A stretch of DNA of 51,667 bases. Source: Verrucomicrobiales bacterium. GTDB lineage: Bacteria > Verrucomicrobiota > Verrucomicrobiia > Limisphaerales > UBA9464. The notes below the pieces were generated by a model. It did not search any database. It was not told where the DNA came from and was given only the letters and a program-made list of their open reading frames with translations. Shown piece by piece: positions 24,335-36,348 of the stretch (its first letter is position 1; each line of letters opens with the position of its first letter). Made by a program: the position numbers and the translations under genes. The stretch is from NCBI GenBank assembly GCA_027488845.1, contig JAIYBC010000059.1:1-51667 (forward strand), given 5' to 3'.

Positions 24335-27019
24335 ATGAGCCCTCGGTCACTCCTTCCGTCGGTCGGCTTGCTGTTGGCGTTCCTGTCCTTCGTGCTCCGC
24401 GGCCAGGTCCCGGGCCGCACGACCAACGTCTTCGACGGGCTTCCCCCCGCGCCGCCGCAGACCTCCTACTCCTTCGCCGACGCCTTTCCCGGGCTGACCT
24501 TCACCCAACCGGTCGCCATGGCCACGCCCCCGGGCGAGACCAACCGCCTCTTCGTGGTCGAGAAGACGGGCCGGATCGTCGTGGTCACCAACCTGGCCCG
24601 GCCCAACCGGACGGTCTTCCTGAACCTGACCACGAACCTGCTTTCCGACGGCGAACAGGGCCTGCTGGGGTTGGCCTTCCACCCGCGCTTCGCCGAGAAC
24701 GGCCGCTTCTTCGTGTTCCGCACGATGAGCACCGGGCCGGATGGCGTGCGCGCCCTCCATGACGTCGTCAGCGAGTTCCGCGTCACCGCCACCAACGCGA
24801 ACGCGGCCCTGCCTTCGTCCGAGATCCGGCTCTTCGCCCAGTTCGACGAGGCCTCGAACCACAACGGCGGCGACCTCCACTTCGGTCCGGACGGATTGCT
24901 CTACGTCTCGCTCGGCGACGAAGGCGGAGCCAACGACAACTTCGCCAACGGGCAACGCATCGACAAGGAGCTGTTCGCCGGGCTGCTGCGCCTCGACGTG
25001 GACCGGCGCCCCGGCTCCCTGCCGCCGAACCGGGACACCAACAACCCGGCCAACGCGTGGATGATCACCACGAACTACTCGATCCCGTCCGACAACCCCT
25101 ACGTCGGCGCCTCGCGGTTCAACGGCGCGGTGGTGACGCCCTCCCGGGTGCGCACCGAGTTCTGGGCCGTCGGCCTGCGCAATCCGTGGCGGTTCTCCTT
25201 CGACACCGCCACCGGCGAGCTGTGGATCGGCGACGTCGGACAGGACCGCTGGGAGATGGTCTACGTCTCGCGGATCGGCGCGAACCACGGATGGCCCTTC
25301 CGCGAGGGCAACGTCGCCGGCCCACGCAGCGGCATGCCCTCGGGCTTCCTCACCAACCCGTCCTTCAACCACGTCCCGCCGGTGTACGCCTACGCCCACG
25401 GCAGCGGCACGTTCCAGGGCAATTCCATCACCGGCGGCCGCGTCTACCGGGGCCACCGCATCTCCGCCCTCCACGGCGCCTACATCTTCGGCGACTACGT
25501 CTCCGGCAACATCTGGTCGCTGCGTCGCAACGCCGGCGCGGCCCCGACGGTGAACCGGATCGCCGGACTGGCCAGCGTGGCCGCCTTCGGCGCCGACCCG
25601 TCGAACGGCGACCTGCTCGCGGCCCAGCTCCCGAACGGCCGGATCTCCCGGCTGGTAGCCGGCGGCGTGACCAACGGACGCGCCTTCCCGGCCACGCTCG
25701 CCGCCACCGGCGCGCTGGTCGACACGGCCTCGATGCAGGTCTCCCCGGCGTTCACGGCCTACGACGTCAACCTGCCCTTCTGGTCCGACCACGCGGTCAA
25801 GTCCCGCTGGTTCCACATCCCTCCCGGCACCCAGGCGCGCTTCGCCGCCAAGGGCGCCTGGACCACGCCGCCGGGCACGGTCTGGCTGAAGCACTTCGAG
25901 CTGGAGACGACCAACGGCGTCCCGGAATCGCGTCGCCGCGTCGAGACGCGCTTCCTCGTCCGCACCACCAACGGCATGTACGGCGTCACCTACCGCTGGA
26001 ACTCGCCGACCAACGCCGTGCTCGTCCCCGACGAGGGCGTCGAGGAGACGTTCCAGGTCCTCGACGGCGGACGCCTGCGCGAACAGGTCTGGCGCTATCC
26101 GTCGCGGACCGAATGCATGGCCTGCCACAACTCCGCCGCGGGCGGCTCGCTCAGCTTCAACACCCGCCAGCTGAACCTCGTCCGCGCCCATCCCGGCGGG
26201 TTCCGCACCAACCAGCTCGCCGCGTTGGCGTCCGCCGGATTCCTCGCGGACCTGCCCGAAGCCCTCGGGCCGCTGCCGACCTTCGCCGAGCCCGAGGACG
26301 CCACCATGGGCCCGGTTCATCCCGTCAGCCTCGAATGGCGCGTGCGCCGCTACCTCGAGGTGAACTGCGCCTTCTGCCACATGCCCGGGGGTTCGGGAGG
26401 CGGATTCTGGGACGCCCGGTCCACCACCCCGACCGACCTCGCCGGGCTCATCCGCGGCGCGGTCGCGGTCGACTTCGGCGATCCCGCGACCCGGGTGCTG
26501 GCCCCCGGCGACCGCGCGCACTCTTTGCTGCTGGACCGCATGTCGCGCCGCGATTCACGCAGGATGCCGCCCATCGGTTCGAACGTTCCCGACGGATCCG
26601 GCGTGGCCCTGGTCGGCGCCTGGATCGACGCGCTTCCCTCGAGGCACACCTTCACCACGTGGCTCGGCGCGCGGCTGGGGACCAACTTCGTCGCCGAACC
26701 CAACCGCCAGGCCGACACCGACCGCGACGGCGACCCCGACTACCTCGAGTTCCTCGCCGACACCGATCCCGCCGATGCCCGGGCCGTGTGGCGTCCACGG
26801 ATCGACGTCCGCGACGGTCGTCCGGTCCTGCGTGTGCCGCTGCCCGCGGACACCGCCCTGCAGGTCGAGGTGCTCGACTCGCTGGGCGGCGCCGGATGGA
26901 GGCCGCTCGACGTCCCGGCCAACACGCCGGGCTTCCGCAGCCGCGCGACGGAACAGGAGATCCCGCTTCCGTTGACGCTCGAGGCGTCGTTCTACCGCGT
27001 CAGCCTCTCGCGTCCCTGA
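24335..27019 (+). CDS. PQQ-type sugar dehydrogenase with two CxxCH motifs
   Basis: An 894-aa secreted protein with a signal peptide (LLPSVGLLLAFLSFVLRG). About residues 38-460 form the glucose/sorbosone dehydrogenase propeller (NHNGGDLHFGPDGLLYVSLGD and FWAVGLRNPWRFSFD). A linker domain follows, then two c-type heme sites: CMACH (residues 594-598) and CAFCH (678-682). Near residue 795 is DTDRDGDPDYLEF, a calcium-binding thrombospondin-3-like motif. The last 60 residues are the beta module shared with other secreted proteins (FYRVSLSRP). The family oxidises sugars with PQQ and passes electrons to the hemes. ATG 24335 directly precedes the signal peptide. Confidence 0.9.
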   Translation: MSPRSLLPSVGLLLAFLSFVLRGQVPGRTTNVFDGLPPAPPQTSYSFADAFPGLTFTQPVAMATPPGETNRLFVVEKTGRIVVVTNLARPNRTVFLNLTTNLLSDGEQGLLGLAFHPRFAENGRFFVFRTMSTGPDGVRALHDVVSEFRVTATNANAALPSSEIRLFAQFDEASNHNGGDLHFGPDGLLYVSLGDEGGANDNFANGQRIDKELFAGLLRLDVDRRPGSLPPNRDTNNPANAWMITTNYSIPSDNPYVGASRFNGAVVTPSRVRTEFWAVGLRNPWRFSFDTATGELWIGDVGQDRWEMVYVSRIGANHGWPFREGNVAGPRSGMPSGFLTNPSFNHVPPVYAYAHGSGTFQGNSITGGRVYRGHRISALHGAYIFGDYVSGNIWSLRRNAGAAPTVNRIAGLASVAAFGADPSNGDLLAAQLPNGRISRLVAGGVTNGRAFPATLAATGALVDTASMQVSPAFTAYDVNLPFWSDHAVKSRWFHIPPGTQARFAAKGAWTTPPGTVWLKHFELETTNGVPESRRRVETRFLVRTTNGMYGVTYRWNSPTNAVLVPDEGVEETFQVLDGGRLREQVWRYPSRTECMACHNSAAGGSLSFNTRQLNLVRAHPGGFRTNQLAALASAGFLADLPEALGPLPTFAEPEDATMGPVHPVSLEWRVRRYLEVNCAFCHMPGGSGGGFWDARSTTPTDLAGLIRGAVAVDFGDPATRVLAPGDRAHSLLLDRMSRRDSRRMPPIGSNVPDGSGVALVGAWIDALPSRHTFTTWLGARLGTNFVAEPNRQADTDRDGDPDYLEFLADTDPADARAVWRPRIDVRDGRPVLRVPLPADTALQVEVLDSLGGAGWRPLDVPANTPGFRSRATEQEIPLPLTLEASFYRVSLSRP

Positions 27020-27428
27020 CCGAGACGATGCAGAAGGGGTCGGCACGCAGAGGCGCAAAGCCGCCGGGGATTCGCGATTCCTGATCCGCGATTCCCGATC
27101 TCCCGCAAGTAGCCGCGGCTGCCAAGCTGCGGTCCCCTCTCCATTCTCCGCTCCCGTTTCCGGAATCGCGCGCGGCGGTTCAGGAAGGCTTGCGGAGGAC
27201 GCACGCGGAGCCGCGGGGTTCGCGGGGGAGACGCAGGGGTACGGAGTGTCTTCGCACCCTTGGTTGTGAAACCCGGATTCAAGCACCATCCGGGCGCCAG
27301 GGGATCCGACCGCGGACGGCCGCGCTGCCCGAAACCGATCCCTTCCGCCTCGCCCCGGCTGAATCGGGGGATTCCATGCCGACACTCCCGTCTTGGCCAC
27401 CGCCCCGCGGCCGGGGCAGGATCCGATC
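27020..27428. repeat. repeat-rich gene-free stretch
   Basis: No gene is supported between 27019 and 27429. It holds a GCAGAGGCGCAAAGCC unit at 27047-27062, the inverted copy of the 2647-2676 element at 27067-27096, an imperfect hairpin CCGCGGCT/AGCTGCGG at 27113-27132 and the second copy of CTTCGCACCCTTGGTTGTG at 27250-27268. Confidence 0.7.
27067..27096 (-). repeat. 30-bp dispersed element, copy 2 (inverted)
   Basis: The reverse complement of this stretch matches 2647-2676 in 24 of 30 bases, and 24 of the first 27. Both copies are intergenic. Confidence 0.65.
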
Positions 27429-28322
27429 ATGAAACGCCTCCTCCTCCTCGCCTCCGCGCTGATGCTCGGAAGCGGCGTCCAGGCCGCCGACCGGAAGCTG
27501 GTGCTGATTGCGGGACGCCCGAGCCATCCGCCCGGCATGCACGAGTTCCGCGCGGGATGCCTGCTCTTCCAGAAGTGCCTCGCCGGCGTGCCCGGGCTCC
27601 AGGTCCAGGTCCATTCGAACGGCTGGCCGACGCGGCTGGAGGGCGGCAAGAGCGTCGACGACAACACCTCCATCGAGGCGGCCGACGCCGTGGTGGTGTA
27701 CGCCGACGGCGGCGGCGGGCATCCGGCGATCAAGCCGGACCGCCTGAAGCTGCTGGATGCGGTCGCGGCCCGCGGTGCGGGACTCGGCTTCGCGCACTTC
27801 GGCGTCGAGGTGCCCAAGGGCGATCCCGGCGAGGCCATGCACCGCTGGATCGGCGGGTTCTACGAGGACCGGTTCAGCGTGAACCCGATGTGGTCCCCGA
27901 AGTTCTCCACCTTCCCCGACCATCCCGTGAGCCGCGGCGTGAAGCCCTTCTCCACCCGCGACGAATGGTACTTCAACATGCGTTGGCCCGAAGGCGCGAA
28001 GCCGGCCACGTGGCTGCTGTCCGACACGCCGTCCGACGACGTCCGCAAGGGACCCTACGTCTGGCCGGCCGGTCCCTACGCGCATGTGGTCGCGGCGACG
28101 GGACGCCGTGAGGCGATGATGTGGGCGGTCGAGCGGCCCGACGGGGGACGCGGGTTCGGCTTCACCGGCGGACACACCCACGCCAACTGGGGCGACGCGA
28201 ACCAGCGGAAGATCTTCCTCAACGCGCTGCTCTGGATCGCCAAGCTCGAGATCCCCGCCGGCGGCGTGGAATCGGCGGTGACCGCCGAGGACCTCCAGGC
28301 GAACCAGGATCCGAAGAAGTAG
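27429..28322 (+). CDS. ThuA-like domain secreted protein
   Basis: A 297-aa protein with a signal peptide (LLLLASALMLGSGVQA) and a ThuA-like (class I glutamine amidotransferase-like) fold. RKLVLIAGRPSHPPGMHEF begins the domain; WIGGFYEDRFSVNP, HPVSRGVKPF and GFTGGHTHANWGD are typical PVC ThuA motifs. The Cys nucleophile of amidotransferases is missing, as in the family, where the function is unknown. Such proteins accompany heme/DUF1080 proteins in sugar loci. The ATG at 27429 matches the signal peptide. Confidence 0.85.
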   Translation: MKRLLLLASALMLGSGVQAADRKLVLIAGRPSHPPGMHEFRAGCLLFQKCLAGVPGLQVQVHSNGWPTRLEGGKSVDDNTSIEAADAVVVYADGGGGHPAIKPDRLKLLDAVAARGAGLGFAHFGVEVPKGDPGEAMHRWIGGFYEDRFSVNPMWSPKFSTFPDHPVSRGVKPFSTRDEWYFNMRWPEGAKPATWLLSDTPSDDVRKGPYVWPAGPYAHVVAATGRREAMMWAVERPDGGRGFGFTGGHTHANWGDANQRKIFLNALLWIAKLEIPAGGVESAVTAEDLQANQDPKK

Positions 28323-28477
28323 CCGCGGATCCGGGATCCGCCGCGGAAGGACGGCCGAAGGAAATCCCCAATGGCCCCCGGATCCGGAAACCGGACACCG
28401 CGGGGACGAGGTGCGGAATTCCGCGGGGAAGTCCACGCCAACGGCCTCGCAATCACCGTATTCCAGCGGATACCCGC

Positions 28478-28505
28478 TTGTCCCGAAATCGTCACGCCAT
28501 ACACT
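28478..28505 (+). promoter_or_regulatory. weak candidate sigma-70-type promoter
   Basis: TTGTCC (28478-28483) and TACACT (28500-28505) are spaced by 16 bases; each matches the consensus in four of six positions. It would place transcription only about 8 bases before the kinase ATG, so it is weakly supported. Confidence 0.2.
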
Positions 28506-28519
28506 TCGCGGACGGATCC

Positions 28520-29557
28520 ATGGAGAATTCCCCACGCAAGTCCTTGAAGATGGTGAGCTGTCCCGCCTGCCAGGCGAAACAGTTCATCCCGGGAGACCTT
28601 GCCCCGCTCGAGCGGGTGGCCTGCACGAAGTGCGGCAAGTGGGTCATGATGCCGATGATGCTCCGGCAGTACGAACTGCGCTCGGAGATCGCCTCCGGCG
28701 GCATGGGCACGGTGTACCGGGCCTGGGACACCGCGCTGCACCGGGAGGTGGCGGTGAAGCTGATGAAGAAGGAGTTCGCCGAGGACGAGGCCGCGGTGAA
28801 CAGCTTCGCGGTGGAGGCCCGCGCCTGCGCGCAGGTCAACCACACGAACATCATCCACATCTACACCTTCGACTACCACGAGGGGTACCGCTTCCTGGCG
28901 ATGGAGATCGCGGACGACGGGACCCTGGACTCGCGCATCGAGAAGGGCGGCACGGTGCCGGAACTCGACGTGTTGGACACCGGCATCAAGGTCGCCGGCG
29001 CGCTGCAGGCGGCCCTGAAGCGCGGGCTGCTCCACCTCGACATCAAGCCGGGCAACATCCTGTTCAGCGACGACGGCGAGCCCAAGGTCGTGGACTTCGG
29101 CCTCGCCAAGAAGGCCGACGCCGAGACCGACGCCTACGCACCGATCTTCGGGACGCCGTACTACATCGCGCCCGAGCGGGTCCGTCAGGAAGGCGACACC
29201 TTCCTTTGCGACATCTACAGCCTCGCGGGCACACTCTACCACGCGCTGACCGGGCACGTGCCGTTCGAGGCGCCCAGCGTCGAGGACGTGGTGGCCGCGC
29301 ACCTGGCGATACCGCTGAAGCCGGCCAGCGACGTGAACGCGGCGGTGAGCCGGCCGACCTCGGACGCCTTGAGCAGGGCGATGGCGAAGGATCCGCGTGA
29401 GCGCTTCCAGAGCTACGACGAGTTCATCATGGCGCTGACGGCGGCCCGCAGCCAGGTGCTGATCCGGCAGTTGACCGGCCGCGAGCCCGATCCGGGCGTC
29501 GTGGCCACGCCGGGCGCCGCCCCGGCATCCCCGACCCGCAGCTGGTGGCGCCGCTGA
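28520..29557 (+). CDS. soluble Ser/Thr protein kinase with N-terminal zinc ribbon
   Basis: A 345-aa protein with a Hanks-type kinase domain. The N-terminus has a four-Cys ribbon (CPAC at 14-17, CTKC at 35-38). Kinase motifs: ASGGMGTVYRA glycine loop, AVK (Lys80), helix C Glu99, catalytic HLDIKPGN (Asp174, Asn179) where the usual Arg is Leu, so it is a non-RD kinase, and DFG (Asp192). GTPYYIAPE follows. Activity is therefore likely without an RD-type activation-loop switch. No membrane segment or PASTA domains are seen, only a short Pro/Ala tail. Its partner is unknown. The gene ends 15 bases from the convergent sigma-fusion gene. Confidence 0.9.
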   Translation: MENSPRKSLKMVSCPACQAKQFIPGDLAPLERVACTKCGKWVMMPMMLRQYELRSEIASGGMGTVYRAWDTALHREVAVKLMKKEFAEDEAAVNSFAVEARACAQVNHTNIIHIYTFDYHEGYRFLAMEIADDGTLDSRIEKGGTVPELDVLDTGIKVAGALQAALKRGLLHLDIKPGNILFSDDGEPKVVDFGLAKKADAETDAYAPIFGTPYYIAPERVRQEGDTFLCDIYSLAGTLYHALTGHVPFEAPSVEDVVAAHLAIPLKPASDVNAAVSRPTSDALSRAMAKDPRERFQSYDEFIMALTAARSQVLIRQLTGREPDPGVVATPGAAPASPTRSWWRR

Positions 29558-29572
29558 GGGGATTGTCCCGAT

Positions 29573-32500
29573 TCAGGGTGCCGTCTCCGGCGTGGGGACC
29601 ATGGGAATCTCTCCCAGGTCCAGTTCACCAGTGTCAGCCCCGACCGTGGCCGTGGTCGGGGCCCTCGAAACGAGGAGCGGCGGGACGAAGGATCCATCCG
29701 GCTTCGGCGGTGCCGAGAGGTACGCCATGAACGAGTAGTCATCCGGTTCCACGCCCTCGATTGTGAACGAACCGTCGGGTTGAACCTCGGCTGGCAGGTG
29801 ACGTTGGAGGCGGGTTAGGCGCTGGACTTCCGGCAGGCCCGCCCAGCGTTGAAGTTCCGCAGGATTGCCCTGCACCTCCGGAGGCGGGACCGCAGCGTGC
29901 GAATGCAGTCCCACCCTCCAACTGCTGCCGGCGGGCGCGGAAAAGCCGGCAGGAATCCCGAGGCGCCCGCTGACACGGATCCCGCCTCCGAGCGTCACCT
30001 CGGCCGACTCCCCGGCATCGACGGTCACTTCCTTGGCCTGGCTCGCGTAGGAGGAGGTTTGTCCCGGCCCGAGGATCTCGACCACCCGGTGCTCGACCCA
30101 GAGCAAGCCCGGCGGAACCCGCGAGAACTCGAAGCGGCCGTCCGGGTCCGTGCGGGTGGAGAAGTCGTAGGTAAGGGCTTGGGAATAGGGCTGGAGGGTG
30201 CCCAGCGCGATGACCTTGCCCGCGACCCTTCCGGCCTTGCCCAGAAAATGCCCGGTGATGCGTCCCCAAGGCTGGAGGCGAAGGACGGGGTCCTGTTCCA
30301 GCGCGGCAATGGATATCTCGGCAAATCCTGCCGCCCCGGCCGCGACAAGGCTTTGGACCGCGGGGTCCTTGGACAGCTTGAGCCGGCCTGCCGCATCGGC
30401 CTTCCGAAGTGGGGCGCCGCCCTGGGACGGATAGCTCGCAAGTCCGCCGGTACCCAATGAAAGCGATGCCCCTGGGAAGACCAGCCCCACGTCCGCGCCG
30501 GCGACGGGACGTCCGGAAGGATCGACCACGGTGACCTCCAGTTCCGTCGCCTTCTCCAAGGCCACGTCGAGGGTGACCACGCCCTCTTCATAGCCGACGG
30601 GCCGGCTGGTCACGGGCACGTATCCCTCCGCCTCGAACTTCACCATCAGCCGCCGATCGTTGGCGCCGGAAAGCACCTGCTCGCCAACTGTGTGTCGGTA
30701 GGCTCCGCCGCTGAATTCCGGCCAAAACCGGCCGATGCTGCTGAATTGCGCGTTGGTGGTCCCGGTGACCGGATTGAAGTTGGGCCATCCCAGACCAAGG
30801 CGGAACCGCGGGATTGGGCGGCCGGTGGCGGCGTCCGTCACCTGACCCTGGAGCACCAGCGCGGCAGTGAGCGTGACCAAGTGCTCCATGTCGTCGGCGG
30901 GGATCTGCACGCCGTTGGAGCGCATATAGCCGGGGGCCTCGATGTCGAATCCATGGACTCCGGCCGGCGCGCCTTCCCAGACGGTGCGGCCCTCGGCATC
31001 GGTCCGCCCCTCGAAGGACGCCTGGAGCAACAGCGGGGGCTCCGCGCCCACGAGGGTGACCGGGGGTATCGTGTTCAGCCAAACCCAGACCTTGGGCAGA
31101 GGCTCGCCGGCGGCGTTGACCACTCGGATCCGCAGTGGGGTGCCCTTGGCCAGCACCAGGCGCAGCGGCTCGTTCACCGCCTTCAGGTCGGCACGGACGG
31201 TCTTCGCGGCGAAGCCCTTGGCCTCGGCGGTGACCAGCGTCGGGCCGAACTGGGCACCCCGGATCTCGAATCGGCCGTCGTCCGCGGCTTTCCCCTCGCG
31301 GCTTCCGGTGAACCCTCGGGAACCCACAAGGACGGACGCCCCGGGCACCGGCGCATCGGCCTCGTCGACGACCACGCCCTGGACCAAGGCTGCCTGCTTG
31401 AGGCGGAAGACATGCTTCTCGGCCAACAGCTGGCGCTCCAGTTCGTCGTGGTTGAGATTGGGCTGACCTTCGTACCCGATGGATTCGGACGGCTGGAACT
31501 CCGGGTGCTGAGCACTGCCGTAGATTCGCTTCAGCATCGGGGCCGCGATCCGGTGGATCCGCCAGCGGCCCTCCGAGTCCGTGGGAACCTCGATCCAGTC
31601 GAATTCATGGCTCTCGGTCTCGCGGCCCACGGAAACGTTGTCCGAGTGATTCCAGCCCACCTTGGCGCCGGCGACCGGCCTGCCGTCGGGATCGACCACG
31701 GTCCCCCCGATCAACGCCGCGCGTTCCAGGCGGACGATCCGGTTGGACGGAATGGTGTCTCCGAGCTCCGGGTTCCAGACCAGCTTGGTGTCGGCGAAGC
31801 CCTCGGAGACGGAGATGAGCTGCAGGCGGGTCGTGCCGGGAACGACCCGCACCCGGGCCACGCCGGCCCGGGAGGCCGTGAAGCTCTGCGAGGTGAAGTG
31901 CTGGTCTTCGTGGCCGCGGTAGTTCACCTGGACGTTTGGAACCGGCTGGCCGGAATCCTGGGCCAAGAAGGTCAGCACCAACACCGGTCCGGTTGGAAGG
32001 GGATCGGCGGAATAGGCCGGACCGGCTGTTGCCGCGGCGCCGGTGACCTTGGCGTCGGCCTGGGAATTTCCCAATGTGCCGATGCCGACGGGGGCGCCGG
32101 CGGACCGGGTGTCGGACAACGATGCTGGGGTCGCAACGCCTGGATCTCCTCCGAACCGCCAACTGCCCCACATCAGGCCGCCGATGCCGAGCAGCAGAAC
32201 ACACAGAGCTGTCGCCAGCTTTGCGCCGAATCCACTCCCCGCCACCTCGCCGGCCCGGCTCGCGGCCAGGGCGACCGTGGCGATACGGCCCGCCAAACCC
32301 GCCGGGGCCGCGGCGACGGCGTGGGCGCCCAAGGCCAAGCCGATGGCCGTCGCCGTGGAGTTGATGCCCCGCTTCGACAGGGCGCCGTGGAGCCTGTCCA
32401 GGGCCCGTTCGACCCGCATCCGGGCGGTGTTCTCGGACAGGCCCAGGCGTTCGCCGATTTCGGCGAACGGGCGCTTCTCGAAGAATCGAAGCAGCACCGC

Positions 32501-32908
32501 CTCGCGGTCCGCCTCGTCCAGGTCGTGCATCGCCTCGTCGAGCACGGGCCGGAGGCGGTTCCAGTCGGGTTCCGGACCGTCGTTGGAGAGGAGCTGGGAC
32601 ATGGCGTGGGCGGCTTGTTCGCGGGCGGTTCGGCGGGCCTCGGACCGGCGGTGCTCTGCGGCGGCCATCCGCGTGCTGGTGTAGAGCCAGCCGGTCAGCG
32701 AAGGATGCCCGACGAGCCGGGAAGCCTTGCGGGCGAGGTCGGTGAAGACCGACTGGGTGATCTCCTCGGCCGCCGGGGCATCCAGTCCGACCTGCCGCAG
32801 CGCCGCAGAATGGACGAGGTCGACGTGCCGCCGGAGGATCTCGGTGAAGGCGCCTTCCGAACCATCGCGGACAAACTGCCGGAGAAGCTCTGGATCCGTC
32901 GTGTTCAT
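29573..32908 (-). CDS. sigma-70-family (ECF-like) factor fused to membrane helix and Ig-like regulatory domains
   Basis: A 1111-aa protein. Residues 1-90 hold sigma region 2 ([42 protein letters not shown]). Residues 125-180 hold region 4 ([21 protein letters not shown], then [13 protein letters not shown]). A hydrophobic segment at about 184-215 and a clear transmembrane helix ([17 protein letters not shown], 231-247) follow. The rest, about 860 residues, has repeated carboxypeptidase-regulatory-type units ([43 protein letters not shown]). The layout puts the sigma part inside and the tail outside. ATG 32908 is preferred; 32929 would add seven residues. Divergent from the pseudopilin. No separate anti-sigma gene is adjacent. 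Confidence 0.88.
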   Translation of the reverse strand: MNTTDPELLRQFVRDGSEGAFTEILRRHVDLVHSAALRQVGLDAPAAEEITQSVFTDLARKASRLVGHPSLTGWLYTSTRMAAAEHRRSEARRTAREQAAHAMSQLLSNDGPEPDWNRLRPVLDEAMHDLDEADREAVLLRFFEKRPFAEIGERLGLSENTARMRVERALDRLHGALSKRGINSTATAIGLALGAHAVAAAPAGLAGRIATVALAASRAGEVAGSGFGAKLATALCVLLLGIGGLMWGSWRFGGDPGVATPASLSDTRSAGAPVGIGTLGNSQADAKVTGAAATAGPAYSADPLPTGPVLVLTFLAQDSGQPVPNVQVNYRGHEDQHFTSQSFTASRAGVARVRVVPGTTRLQLISVSEGFADTKLVWNPELGDTIPSNRIVRLERAALIGGTVVDPDGRPVAGAKVGWNHSDNVSVGRETESHEFDWIEVPTDSEGRWRIHRIAAPMLKRIYGSAQHPEFQPSESIGYEGQPNLNHDELERQLLAEKHVFRLKQAALVQGVVVDEADAPVPGASVLVGSRGFTGSREGKAADDGRFEIRGAQFGPTLVTAEAKGFAAKTVRADLKAVNEPLRLVLAKGTPLRIRVVNAAGEPLPKVWVWLNTIPPVTLVGAEPPLLLQASFEGRTDAEGRTVWEGAPAGVHGFDIEAPGYMRSNGVQIPADDMEHLVTLTAALVLQGQVTDAATGRPIPRFRLGLGWPNFNPVTGTTNAQFSSIGRFWPEFSGGAYRHTVGEQVLSGANDRRLMVKFEAEGYVPVTSRPVGYEEGVVTLDVALEKATELEVTVVDPSGRPVAGADVGLVFPGASLSLGTGGLASYPSQGGAPLRKADAAGRLKLSKDPAVQSLVAAGAAGFAEISIAALEQDPVLRLQPWGRITGHFLGKAGRVAGKVIALGTLQPYSQALTYDFSTRTDPDGRFEFSRVPPGLLWVEHRVVEILGPGQTSSYASQAKEVTVDAGESAEVTLGGGIRVSGRLGIPAGFSAPAGSSWRVGLHSHAAVPPPEVQGNPAELQRWAGLPEVQRLTRLQRHLPAEVQPDGSFTIEGVEPDDYSFMAYLSAPPKPDGSFVPPLLVSRAPTTATVGADTGELDLGEIPMVPTPETAP

Positions 32909-33178
32909 CTTCCTACTCACTGCCGCCATCGGCGAAATCGCACACAATTCACGACGATCGCTCCCATGCGGCGTCAGTCTCGGCCCTGCCGTCCTGCGAC
33001 CGCTCACCCGATTTGGGATCCGATCACCCCGTGGCAGTGGGTTCCCATCCAGCCGCCGGGGGGCAACGGGAGGACTCTTCGCGGAACCGGCGGATCCGCA
33101 ACCCGGGTCTCCAGGACAGCCGTCCTCGCCCGGCGCTTGCGTGCCATTCCCCCGACGGCGCAGGGTGTGCACATTCCC
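32909..33178. promoter_or_regulatory. divergent region between sigma-fusion and pseudopilin genes
   Basis: The 270-bp gap must hold start signals for both genes, including any promoter of the sigma factor itself. I see no confident -35/-10 pair or operator. Confidence 0.35.
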
Positions 33179-33901
33179 ATGAGCGAGGGTCACGAATGGA
33201 CAGGGAGGAGGGCCTTCACCCTGATCGAACTGCTGGTGGTGGTCGCCATCATCGCGATCCTCGCCGGGATGCTGCTGCCGGCCTTGGGGCGGGCGAAGGA
33301 GAAGGCCACCTCCGTCCAGTGCCTCAACGGACTGCGTCAGATCTCCCTGGGACACTCGATGTACGCCGACGACCACCGCGGGCTCTTCCCGCAGAGGCGT
33401 GACTCGCAGCGCTGGCCGCATCAGCTCAAGCCCTACTACCAGAACCTGGCCCTCCTCAAATGCCCCGCGGACCGACGGCGGGTGACCATCAATCCGACGA
33501 CGCGGAACCCGGAGCCCGACGGAGCCCTGCGCAGCTACATCATCAACGGCTGGAACGACTACTTCCTGCTCCGGGCCGGCCTCCGAGACATCAACCAGAT
33601 GACCGGACGTTCGGTGCCGGAGTCCGCCCTGACCGAGCCCAGCCTGACCATCGTCCTTGGCGAGAAGCGGACGAACTCGAACCACTTCTACATGGACATG
33701 CTGGAGGGCACGGGCAACGACGTGGACCAGATCATGCGCGACCGCCACGGGACCAACGGAGAGCGTTCCAAGGGCGGCGGCGCGAACTACGCCTTCGCCG
33801 ATGGCAGCGCCCGCTACATGCGATACCGCGGCGCGCTCTATCCCCTCAACCTCTGGGCCGTGACCGACACCTACCGGACCAACCGCGCCATGAGCAACTG
33901 A
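33179..33901 (+). CDS. type II/IV pseudopilin-like protein
   Basis: A 240-aa protein with a prepilin signal: a basic leader then [28 protein letters not shown], where the leader is cut before the Phe/Ala and Glu+5 is conserved. The C-terminal half has [15 protein letters not shown], the F-x-DG pattern of verrucomicrobial pilin-like proteins. In related ones a His lies about ten residues before DG; here RHG is further off because of an insertion. Such proteins are processed by PilD and assembled into pseudopili of type II secretion or are exported. Divergent from the sigma fusion and possibly controlled by it. Confidence 0.9.
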   Translation: MSEGHEWTGRRAFTLIELLVVVAIIAILAGMLLPALGRAKEKATSVQCLNGLRQISLGHSMYADDHRGLFPQRRDSQRWPHQLKPYYQNLALLKCPADRRRVTINPTTRNPEPDGALRSYIINGWNDYFLLRAGLRDINQMTGRSVPESALTEPSLTIVLGEKRTNSNHFYMDMLEGTGNDVDQIMRDRHGTNGERSKGGGANYAFADGSARYMRYRGALYPLNLWAVTDTYRTNRAMSN

Positions 33902-33904
33902 CCC

Positions 33905-34045
33905 GGGAGTCCTACCTCTTTCTCTTACTCTCAATCCCCATCGCCTCTTCCCCCATCCAGCTCCAATAGGAGATCGGCCCGAGGATCAAGAGTACGATCA
34001 GGATTAAGATCAGGAGCAAGTTAGACCGGGAAGAGACCGAGAACA
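33905..34045. repeat. strand-asymmetric pyrimidine then purine tract
   Basis: A pyrimidine-rich run (about 33912-33965, CTCTTTCTCTTACTCTC) is followed by a purine-rich run (about 33966-34045, GATCAGGATTAAGATCAGGAG). The second has a loose GATCAGGA/GATTAAGA period. The tract is AT-richer than its surroundings and separates the pilin from the CehA-like gene. Confidence 0.5.
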
Positions 34046-34055
34046 CCGACTTCCG

Positions 34056-36302
<2,247 letters not shown>

Positions 36303-36348
36303 GCGGGCGGGCTCCCGACTGTGGTTCCCGAAACCGAACGCGCCGCCC

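Noticed and set aside
27020-27428. Hidden small gene in the 410-bp gap
   Set aside because: All open frames cross the dispersed repeats and none has a signal or motif.
30692-33178. N-terminal extension of the pseudopilin
   Set aside because: It runs antisense through the sigma-fusion gene; the prepilin leader starts at 33179.
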